From: Theodoxus fluviatilis
Lineage: Eukaryota > Mollusca > Gastropoda > Cycloneritida > Neritidae
Assembly: GCA_034096865.1 (NCBI GenBank)
Contig: JAWQFJ010016785.1
Span: 36,001-100,000 of the forward strand
Length of the DNA stretch: 64,000 nucleotides
Direction of reading: 5' to 3'
The translations under genes were made by a program, and so were the position numbers. Positions 1 through 29,436 of this stretch are shown in pieces (the first letter of the stretch is position 1; the number at the start of each line of letters is the position of its first letter). A model generated the notes under the pieces. The model did not search any database. It saw only the letters and a list, made by a program, of their open reading frames with translations, and was not told where the DNA came from.

Positions 1-62
1 AGCTTTGGAAGAAAACCACCAACAAAAAGGGGGATGCAGCTACATTTGGGGAGACAATTCTA

Positions 63-907
63 ACAAGAAGGGCAAAGCCCATACGACTCACATGCTTGAC
101 CTTGACCTTTATATGACCTTGACCTTCAGGTGACATTCAAGATCAAGGTCAAACAACTAAACCTAACAATGACATCATACACTAAGAAATGCTTTACACA
201 TTTTTCCTACCAAAATACATGTGACCTTGACCCAAGGTCAAGGTCATCCAAGGTCATGCAACTCAAAGCTGCTAATTCAAGACATAGGAAGCACAATGGT
301 GATTATTGGCACTTTCTACCATGAGATATGGTCACTTTTAGTGGTTCACTACCCCATTTTGGTCACATTTCATAAGGGTCAAAGTGTCCTTGACCTTGAT
401 GATATGTGACCAAATGTGTCTCATGATGAAAGTATAACATGTGCCCCACATAATTATTAAGTTTGAAACAGTTTTTTTCCATAGTTCAGGGTCAAGGTCA
501 CTTCAAAATATGTATACAATCCAACTTTGAAGAGCTCCTGTGACCTTGACCTTGAAGCAAGGTCAACCAAACTGGTATCAAAAGATAGGGATTACTTTGC
601 CCTATATATCATATATAGGTCAGGTATCCAATCTCAAAAACTTCAGAGAAAATTGAGAAAATGTGAAAAATGACTGTTTTTTAGACAACATTTACGGCCC
701 CTGCGACCTTGATCTTGAAGCAAGGACAAGTCACTATGTATGTTTTTTGAGGCCTTGTCATCATACACCATCATGCCACATTTGGTATTGATAGACTTAA
801 TAGTCTCTGAGAAAAATCCAACGTTAAAGTTTTCGGACGCCCAGACGCCCAAACGGACGAAACGGGTGAGTACATAGACTCACTTTTGCTTCGCATGTGA
901 GTCAAAA
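63..907 (+). repeat. TGACCTTGACC-rich dispersed repeat, copy 1
   Basis: This is a full-length-looking copy of a family seen four times here. It opens with ACAAGAAGGGCAAAGCCC, then GACTCACATG, and closes with CATGTGAGTC, which is the exact reverse complement of that GACTCACATG. The interior has at least eight TGACCTTGA/TCAAGGTCA motifs in both orientations. No open reading frame of note lies inside, so it is non-autonomous. It sits in the left-hand intron of the acyl-CoA oxidase gene. Confidence 0.85.
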
Positions 908-2084
908 ATCTGTTTTAATAAAAGTTTACAATTGCTTTTTTTGAGCAAAGACAATAAAGTCAAATTCATACACCTGAATAGAAGTTTTAAGCAGTTTATC
1001 TACATTATATGAATGTGTCAGCTACAAGTGTAGAATCAACGGATCCCTGCTTGGCATCCTCCTTGAGAGACCTGAAATGGGCAGGCACTCTTGAGGTCAG
1101 ACAAGTCTAGGCCTGTGTGTTGCCTGTCAACCGCCATTCCTAGCTACTCCTAGTCTTGATTTGGGGGGGGGGGGGGGGGACGCCTGACAGAAAAATAGAT
1201 TTAAGGGACAACCTAGTCATTTTAATAGGTTGGGGGGGTGGGGGTGGGGGAGAGATGTAGGCATTGACTGTACTATCAAAACCAAACATCCATCAGGGGA
1301 TACAGAATACACTGATATCTTGACATAAGAACAAATCAGGTAATTACTGCATGGAGAAGCAATAATAAAGAAAACTGACAAATCATTTGTGTAGCAATCC
1401 AAAATGATAAAAACATCAAATCCAAAGAAGAATTATATTTTTTAAAGAAAGAAAAGTGACAAGACGTCTAGATAGAGAAGCAAAGGACAGACAAGTAGTC
1501 AGTGATGCCATGTGAAGTGACACAACTGCACAGAGGAAGTGCCAGGCACGCATGATGCAGCACCTCGCAAGATGGCCGCCTCCTCCACACCTGCCAACCT
1601 CCCTAGCAGTGCAAGTTGAAAGTTTGAGTGTCTGCGAATGGAATAGAACAAAGTTGAGTGAAATCCATCAAGCCTCCAAACCTTTCACTCAAATAGAAAA
1701 CATTTAAATATACTGTCAGAAGCTATTCCTATTTCAAATACATCTTCCTTCCTTCCTTCTTTATTTTCTGTCTTCCTTTCTGTCATTTCTTTCTGTTACC
1801 ATTTGAAAATAAATGTATTGTTACTGTCTCTCTGTTGATTTTCCTACATTTCATGGTTTGCTCTCTTTCCCATCTCTTCTTACTCTCTCTTTTCAAAATT
1901 TCTTTTTTTATATTGAGCGAAACAGTTTGAAGTTGAGTGGAATACTGGAATCAATCAAAGATGGGCAGAACAAATTTCGCTTAAAGCAGAAAGGTAGGCA
2001 GGTCTGCTCCTCAGCCGAGTCTACATCCATTGAAGAACCTTGGGTCTCCCAGAAACCTTTTAGGATTTCATGACCAGTGAGCAT
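908..2084. other. intronic sequence without recognised gene
   Basis: This AT-rich sequence holds homopolymer G runs near 1160-1180 and 1231-1250 and a TTCC/TTTC-rich tract near 1741-1800. I see no exon of the acyl-CoA oxidase gene here, although later exons of that gene must lie to the left of the window. Confidence 0.5.
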
Positions 2085-2897
2085 AATGTCATCATCACCA
2101 TCTCCAGCAACTTGTCTCTGGACGCCGAACTAAACAAGCGCATTGGCAAAGCCACAACATCACTGGCCCACCTCGAAAAGCGTGTCTGGGATAACTCCAT
2201 GCTGACAACCAACACCAAGATAAAAGTCTACCAGGCCTGCATTCTCAGCACGCTCCTTTACGGAAGCGAAGCGTGGACCCTGTATTCCCGCCAAGAACGC
2301 CGGTTCAACACCTTTCACATGCGCTGCCTCAGAAGAATCCTGGGCATCAGCTGGCAGGACCGCATCCCCAACAAGGACGTTCTGGCACGAGCAGGTATGC
2401 CCAGCATGTTCGCCATGCTCAGCCAGAGACGACTTAGATGGCTGGGTCATGTCAGCAGGATGGACGATGACCGAATACCCAAAGATATGCTGTACTGCGA
2501 GCTCACCACGGGATCCAGACCTGCAGGAAGACCTCTCCTCCACTACAAGGACGTCTGTAAATGTGAAATGACGGCAGGAGGCATCAACCCAGCAAGCTGG
2601 GAAACGTTGGCCATTGACCGCAGCAGCTGGAGATACGCCGTCAAGACTGGCATCCAGGCCAGCGAGAAGAGGAGACAGGAGCAGTGGCAGGAGAAGAGAG
2701 AACGCAGATGACAGAGGATAGCGTCGGCATCTACAGAGCCACGCCAGGACTTCACTTGTGACAAATGCAACAGAGCATGCCGCTCAAGGATCGGGCTCTA
2801 CAGCCACAGAGTGCGCTATCACTCAACCCTGGACTGACCAAACCTGGCGCATACTCCATGGTCTCACGAGACTGACGGATGCCAACAAAAAAAAATA
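2085..2897 (+). mobile_element. 3' end of a non-LTR retrotransposon (LINE) with C-terminal C2H2 finger
   Basis: The reading frame from about 2070 encodes the region C-terminal to a LINE reverse transcriptase. Landmarks are ILSTLLYGSEAWTL, then RRLRWLGHVSRMDDDR, the usual signature of this family. An in-frame TGA at 2709-2711 interrupts it. The same frame then continues to a second stop at 2835-2837 and encodes a C2H2-type finger (CDKC followed by HRVRYH). A short 3' UTR ends in an A-run at 2887-2897. The catalytic reverse transcriptase and endonuclease are missing, so this is a dead 5'-truncated copy. Confidence 0.85.
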
Positions 2898-3006
2898 GAA
2901 GAATGTTGGTTAGTGATGACAATGGTGATCATTCGCCACTTCCTTCTCTGCTCCTGTTATCAAGCAGTGCTGTCACTGTATCAAAACAGGCTGTGTATGT
3001 CTTTAC

Positions 3007-21522
<18,516 letters not shown>

Positions 21523-21672
21523 TTTGCAACAGGCTGATCATGTGACTTAGCGACCTTCGACCGTCGTGTACGTGACGTGATTCACAAGCGTGAAGCGCAG
21601 CAGCGGACCGCACAGGGCGATGACGTCACGTCACGTGACTTAGCCTGTTGCCATGTCGAGCATGGGTAGCTG
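21523..21672. promoter_or_regulatory. Divergent promoter between the acyl-CoA oxidase and ARL10-type genes
   Basis: Only 150 bp separate the two start codons, which point away from each other. The interval is CpG-rich and lacks a TATA box. It contains the CRE palindrome TGACGTCA (21621-21628), the E-box palindrome GTCACGTGAC (21630-21639, the CLEAR-type site bound by MiT/TFE and USF bHLH-Zip factors), an M-box-like TCATGTGAC (21538-21546) and further ACGTGACGTGA near 21570. GTGACTTAGC is present twice (21542-21551 and 21635-21644). Site identity is from sequence; use of these sites is inferred. Confidence 0.7.
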
Positions 21673-21673
21673 A
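21653..21673 (+). promoter_or_regulatory. Six-codon upstream ORF overlapping the ARL10-type start (TGATG)
   Basis: ATG at 21653 opens a frame encoding MSSMGS and ends at TGA 21671-21673. The last base of this stop is the first base of the ATG at 21673, giving a TGATG overlap as in termination-reinitiation arrangements. A second in-frame ATG at 21679 has a better context (gccATGg). If transcription starts upstream of 21653, translation of the GTPase would need leaky scanning or reinitiation. Confidence 0.5.
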
Positions 21674-24494
21674 TGGCCATGGAAGAATCGTCGCTCTCAA
21701 GGCACTCCACAGTAGTGAGATCAGGGCTGGTGGTAACGGGGGGTGTGCTTTCCTTACTGGCCGCCTATGGTCTCTACCGCCTCTGGACGCGTATATCCAA
21801 CAGGGACGAGTACTTCGACCAGATGGTCAATGTGGTGAGTGAGAGAAGAAGACTGAGGAAGAAGAATTGTCGTCTGCTTCAGTCGGAGAAGCGGGCGGGC
21901 GGCACCGACTGCTTGGTGGTAGAAGCAATGGTCTTTGGTAGAAGGAAATCCTGTCTGTGCCTGCGCATTTACGAATGGTTCGCCCTTACCTGGCCGAAAA
22001 CACATTTCTCGCCATGATTCATTACACATTCGATGTGGTTATTTTGCTCGTAATCTTGCAAATTCCTCCTCTGTCAGTCAATGGTATATTTTAATTATTT
22101 TACTGAAAATCACGATTTGTTATACTGCACTTCTGTTGATAACTGTGAAACCTGTTTACGTTAAACTTAGAGGCCTCTTTTTTTTAATCTCCCGATTCCT
22201 TTTAATTTCTGGCTAATCGAGCATGAATTCATTGGTCAAATTTTACAAGATAATTTTGAATTTTCTTGGCTTGCTGACTGTGATTACAAATCATCACACA
22301 TAACCTTTAATGTACGCTGTTCTCGTGCAACACTTACAATAATTATAGAATGATGGAACATAATTTTGAGGACCACCCAGCTGTAAAATGAACCATTGGG
22401 GTACAGATAATCAGAACAATATAACTGAGGTATTTCAAGAGTGAACTGCAAAAACTGATATTTTAATGCAATGCCGACGCATGTCAAATTTTCTAAAAGC
22501 CATCTGCATGCAAATTTTGTATGATGGCAGCAAAACATACAACCAATATAATTACAGGCAGCCATGATGATATCAGGTGTAGTAACTGCAGCATATTATT
22601 ATTAATTAAATAACCATGATGAATACACAATTGGCCATGATGTCTACAAAAACTGCTATGCTGACTACAAAAACAGCTGATTGGGCTTGGGGTTAGGAGG
22701 GGGAAGGGTGGGGATGGGGTGTATAGTGGTTAAGGTAAAATGACAAACAACAACAACAACAAATAGAGCTGCATGGTAGGTTGGCCTGAACTATTAAAAA
22801 AAATATTTAGGCCAAATTGAACAAAAATGAAAAATTCTCTTTTGCTGAAAACAGGTTTTTTATACTTCAATAGTGGATTCCCCAAGTGTTCATAGGGTAA
22901 GAAAAATGGGATAGCATGCAGTTTGTTGTTTACCATTATTCTTTTTTTCTTTTTTGTTTTTGTTTTTGGTATGACTGAAAAAAGTTGAGGGTTGGTGGGG
23001 AAAAAAGGGTGTGTCAAATTACTGTAACCACAGCTTTTTTTCTTCTTTCTTTTTTCCTTACATATAGTAGTTGTCTGCTGTTGCTTGTGGCTAGTAGTGG
23101 CATTGTTAGAAGCAGTGTGCACCCTGCCTGATGATGCAGGGTGTGTAACTCACATTGTCCCACCACACCCAGGAGTAAAACCAGATACCTGTGAGGGCAG
23201 GGAAGGCACACTGCAGTGTGATTAACCCTTCAATGCTGCTGTGAGCCAGCATTGGGTTGGAATCCTCCTTGAGAGTTGAGACAGAGCCGGTGCCTGACTC
23301 TACACCCTGTCTGTCTTATCTATCACCGTGTTTGTCATCAGGTGCAGTAAAGGACTGATCAAGTAGACCAATGATCAGAGGGTAAATTGCTAAACTGGTG
23401 GAGCCCAAACATGGGTGATCACATGCTATTTAAAAGTAATGGTTCATTTACCTAGCCATAATGTTGTGGTCTCTACATCAGAAGAGCAATATATTAAATA
23501 CAACAAAACAACCATTAAAAATAGTGAAACACACACACACACATGCACACGCACACACATGCATACACACATGGGCACTCATAAATTAACACAAACCTAC
23601 ACACACACACATACACATACACACACATTCATGCATGCAAGCAGACACAATCACACACTCATTAGGATAACTTAAAGAAAAAATATGTAATGACTATAAA
23701 GTTAGCTGTGAAGATGACAAAATACTTGTAGCTGTGATACTGCTAAGGAAGAAATGTTTGTAGTGATTTGTGAGTCTTGAACACATGCATGTTTTGAGAA
23801 ATTGATACCATATAACCACCCCCACCCCCCCTCCAGTAGCTCAGTCAGAGAGGGCCCCAAACAGCCCAAGAGGCTACTGGGGGGCATCAGGACAGGGTCA
23901 GGCCATTCAGATGCAAGTGTGCATTCCAACCACACTGTAAGATCCAGCCCAACCCACGTGCAACAAGAATCTGAAACAAAACCAATGTCGCACAGACAGT
24001 GCACAAAGCCATTTGTCCAGCTTGTCCTAGAAAAGATTATTATTTGCAACTTTCTGTTCTGTACACCTTACTGTCCGCCATGTGATGACTTGTGAACGAA
24101 GTATGTAATATCATTTGTTCAGAGCATCGATGTAGAACTGCTTGCACCCTTTGTTCTCTGCCAAAAAGCAGTTCAAGCTGTTAATTCAAACTGTAGTACC
24201 CATCTGTATGACAAAAGTGCTTTTAAAAGACAAGTAGAATCTATCAAAGTGCCTGGCACATCCTAACAAGAACAGCCACTGCCAACCTTGAGGCAGACAG
24301 CTATCAACGCCTACCCACCACCAGAGAGAAAATACACAGAGCTTTCTCTGCCTCTACCCCTATCCCTGCCCTGACAACTGGCCTAACATGCCCCTTCTGC
24401 AAACACCTGTGCACTTCAGATTGTGGTCTCCAAAACCACATGCATGCTCATCTCCACAGAAGATTACCACACAGCATAGCATCTTCCTCGGCCC

Positions 24495-24554
<60 letters not shown>

Positions 24555-27500
24555 CCAGCCACTTAATTCTACTGTAATTCATTCTTCACACATATAATAT
24601 GCATCTAACACTGCTGAAAGATAGCATCCATTCATTACATGTTGATATGTCCTCTCCCATTAGTTATCTCTCCAGATTATTAATGTAGGCAATGTAATTT
24701 TCTACATGTGTTTCCCAGTGAAATAGGTCTATGGTCTGCACAATAAACTGATTCATTGATTGATCATTGGGGATGAAGAGCAGTTTCTGTGTTGTAGAGG
24801 GACCAGGCAGAGAAGAGGATTTTGGTGGTGGGACTGGACGGAGCAGGGAAGACTCGCTTTGCCCGCTGTTTCTGCAAAGGCCGTCGCCGGCTGAGCTCCA
24901 GTGAGGAGACCACTGTTGGGTTCTATGTCAACTCTGTCCAGCTTGGGAAAATCCACCTCAACATGTGGGATGGTGAGCTTCTGTCAGCATTCTATATTGC
25001 AGCTTTGATGAATAGAGATGAGATTACAAAAAGAATTATGTTACTGATGCCCAATTTCAAGAAACTGACATCATTTATTTGAACAGCCTTGTGTTATAAG
25101 TTAAGTTGTATGTTGCAACATACCCAACAAAGGACAAGGTTACTGTCGCGTTTATATCTACTTATCTAAAAACTTTAGAAGTTACGAGTCCCTTCCCAGA
25201 GGGCGATGTAATCGCCTCAAGGAGAGGTAACCCTGATAAGTAAAAGAGTTTACAACTAAACTAGCCTCCACTCCTTGGGGGGACACCACAACAACAAGAA
25301 AACAACCCAAGCTCAAATAAACACAGGCCAGTGAATCAGTTTGCAAAATAAATACAAGTTTATTCAAGGCTAACAACCCTTCCTGGCAGTCTGAGGCCAC
25401 CGAGGAAGGTAAAGCTGAATAAAAGTGCAGCAGACACAAAGAAACAAAACAATGCAGAAATGAAATCAGTCAGCAGGTAAGGTGACACGCTTCTGCTTCC
25501 TGAAAAGCCCAAAAAACAACAACAACAACAACCCTTGGGGTAAGGGAATGGATGAACAAATCAAGAAATACAAAACCCCTATCCCAACTGAACGCCTAAG
25601 TCACCGGTGACTAGGGTTAAGCAGTAAAGCACAAAAACAACAATCTCAAAATCCGTTCTTCCTTCCACCATTTCTCAAGAAACTGAAATAAATTCAGTTA
25701 TACCCCAAACCAAACACTCCACCTCAAAGTCCACCACAAACTCTGAAAAAAACACTTCACAACACCAATAATTCATCAACATAACAAGAGCAAAAACCCA
25801 GCAACACACAGGGCGTGACAGCCAGTCACCCGCTCCCCTTGCATTACATCACAAACAGCGGCCAGCGGCTCGCTAGCAAAACCCCCTCCACATTCCTCGG
25901 CTACCCCTCGCTTCCCCTAAGCGGTGGCGTTTCCGGTTGGACGACCGGTAACTGAAAACGTAAACAAAGCAAGCCCCACTCCGCTTCGCTCTCGCGCGTG
26001 CAGTTGCCTCTCACACAGCAAGCTCACGCGATTCACGCGCATACGAATAGACACTTCACGTCAACACAGCAATAACGCGTGGAGAATAAACAGGAAAGAA
26101 ACCATCTTACCATCACATCGCTGACAGTACGCTTCTCCCAGGCTAGCGTACACTGACTCTACGTGGCTCTCCCCTGGCTCACGTAACCAGAAAAACACAC
26201 AGCGATAACCACATGCCATTCTCACACAAGAAATCTCTGGAATAACCCAAACCACTTCTTCCTTTCTCAGTCCGTCTGAAAAGAAAGCATTGTCCCAACC
26301 CTGGAACGAGTCACTGTACCCCAAACACAGTTTCTCAGAAGTCTTGGTGAATATTCCTATCACTGACGCACCCCTGGCGCCAAACGGTGTCCAGACAAAT
26401 TGAACCCCTCCCCGTGGATTAAGTTCTTTCCCCTTTTGTCTGTCATGAGATTTACCTTGACTTGCGAGTGTCACGCTCGATTCTCCAAGTCAATAACAGT
26501 TTAGAAGACGATTCCAAACTTCGGCAGAGTTACCACAGTCCCCAGAGCTAGAGCGATAAATACCATTCTGTAGAAGAATCAATTGATGAATCACTCTCCC
26601 CTTCCGTCGCATTGTCTACCCTGCGACAATACAGCCGCGCTAAGACACCGCTTCACTGCGAATGTACACGCTAGCATTTCTCCCCTCACCCTTCTGCCTC
26701 TGACACAATCTCCCCTGATTGTACAGGCCGCTCCGTGCGGACTTTCCCTCCCACTTTACCCAAAGTGGCTTTCGTTAGACTTTTAACTGTCAGTCCTGAC
26801 CTGTCTCAACGAAATTGTAGCTACCTAGCTACGAACGAGACAACGATACTTGCAACAGCCGTTAGAACCAAGACGGCTTGGCGAAACGCTCCGGCGTCTC
26901 AGATGTCGCTCCCAGCCTCGCGTCCCGGTCACTCCCGGCCAAACGCAGCATTCCGTCGGAGACGACGACCGCGAGTTCCACCCATGCGGACTCGAGAAGA
27001 CAGTACTGCAAGGCTCCACCAAGAAGACGCAGCACTCGTGGAATACGAAGATACCAAACAGGAAGGTGAACCAGTGGAAACGTAGAGGATTAGGCGGGAA
27101 GCCCACTGCTCCCGCAAGTAGTCGATACGCCCATAGTAGACATCGCGTGACGACGGCAGCACGACGACGGCGACGGCAAAGATAACGACGAAGATCCACG
27201 AAGGAGAAGAACGAGGAAGAGGGCCTAAAACACACAAGGTTTCGCCCCAATAATCCAACTACCCCATTTCCTTGCGAAGCCCATTCATACACGAATTCAA
27301 GGTTCAAGTGGCGCATCCCAACCCGATGCCCAATTAGAAAAAGGCTTCACTCGCTCCCCGCGAGTCAGCTTAAATTCAAAGCTTCATTACTCACCCCTTT
27401 GATCCTATAGATTTACCCCATCCATAGAAAATACGAATCCCGTACCCAACAATAGACTTATTTTCCACCCAGATTCGCAAATCAATTTCCCCGAGTGGCA

Positions 27501-28664
27501 AAAGCAATATGGCGGCGGATAATCACCTCAGTCCCAGGCCGTGGTGAAAATCCTCAGAAGTTCCGTCTTAGCCAGCGGAGAACTCCACCTCCAGTCTCGT
27601 ACGAATCAACTGCTACCAGAGTTGATACGGAGAGAAATTCCACGGGGTGACCAGACTTCGCCCAACGAGCCACACCGTGCAGCTCCCGCATCAACGACCC
27701 AGAGGATGCGTACCTACTCCCTCCATCCAACCGACGGAAAAGTGTACTGAGCTCTTAGACGCAATCAAGCCCACGCGTCCTTCTCTCACGTGATTAATCG
27801 CCAATCACTAACGAGAGATTTCCCGCTCCCACTACCTTCTCCAATCACTACTCATCAAGACCCCCACAACCCACAGATCCCCTGTTAGTAAACGAGTAGA
27901 CCCCGTAGATCTCGCTCACTATAACCCCTCCGAAGACCCCTCTCCCCCTCGGGTTCACTCCGGAGCGAAACTGTGACATTCCATTACGCGGTGGCCACGC
28001 CCACAGCGGCAGGCGTGCGGCCGCGAACATGGAGAAGATAATTTTACCCTGTTTATTTACAAAAGGAGGTGACTAACCCACATCACCCTTATTGTCGCCG
28101 CTTATCACGCGACAGTTACATTTGGTCATCAAGATGATGTCCATTACAGTGTTGTAATGTACCATTCATACTTTTTCAATATGGATTTATATGCTAACTA
28201 GTGTACCAGATGGAACACTAACATCCCTGAATATTCCAAATACCACCCCCCACCACTCCACCCCCACCCCCCACCCCATTAAAAAAAAAGTTTTAAAAAG
28301 ATTTGCCATTACTCCTACTACTGTTCCTTCCCCAATAATAAAGTCACTGTAAATGGAGAGTTTTCAGTCCATTGTTCAAGTTCCGAGCAGATGGGTGCTG
28401 TTGGATAGTATTCAAAAACCAAGAGTCTCTTTGTTGGCATACCCTGTCTGTGTCCTCATGTGGAATTCATTCGTGTCTTTAAGTTGCTAAACAGAGTGCA
28501 TGTTGTAGTTGGTGCACACAGGAGCACGTTCTGTGATGCAGACAGGCATTCCACCATTTCACGTTAACCTATAATGTCCCATGACAGAATACTCTGTCCT
28601 TCTCAGGCTGACCTTTACCAATCCAGCAAAGGGAAGGGGTGTTGGTGGAGGGGAAGGGTAGGAT

Positions 28665-28702
<38 letters not shown>

Positions 28703-28981
28703 GTGTATGTATGTGTGTGTGTTGTGTATGTATGTGTGTATGTTGTATGTGTGTTTGTGTGTGTGTTGTGTATGTGTTTGTGTGTTGTGTTTGTATGTGA
28801 GTGTGTGTTGTGTGTGTGTATGTGTGTGTGTGTGTGTTGTTTATGTATGTGTGTGTGTTGTTTATGTATGTGTGTGTGTTGTGTAAGTGTGTGTGTTGTG
28901 TATGTGTGTGTGTTGTGTATGTGGGTGTGTGTTGTGTATGTGTGTGTGTGTGGTGTGTATGTATGTGTGTGTGGTGGGTGT

Positions 28982-29019
<38 letters not shown>

Positions 29020-29094
29020 TGGTGTGTGTGGGGTGTGTGTGTGGTGTGTATGTATGTGTGTGTGTGGTGTGTGTGGTGTGTGTGTGGTGTGTGT

Positions 29095-29151
<57 letters not shown>

Positions 29152-29340
29152 TGTGTGTGTGTGTGGAGTGTGTGTGGTGTGTATGTATGTGTGTGTGTGT
29201 CGTTTGTGTGTGTGTGTGGTGTGTGTGTGTGTGGTGTGTATGTGTGTGGTGTGTGATGTGTGTGTGTGTGTGGTGTGTGTTGTGTGTATGTGTGTGGTGT
29301 GTGTGTGTGTGATGTGTGTGTGTGTGTGTGTGGTGTGTGT

Positions 29341-29371
<31 letters not shown>

Positions 29372-29386
29372 GGTGTGGTGTGTGTG

Positions 29387-29436
<50 letters not shown>

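Noticed and set aside
26061..27316. Frames of 110-163 codons in the CpG-rich element
   Set aside because: Composition-driven openness on both strands, no recognised domain.
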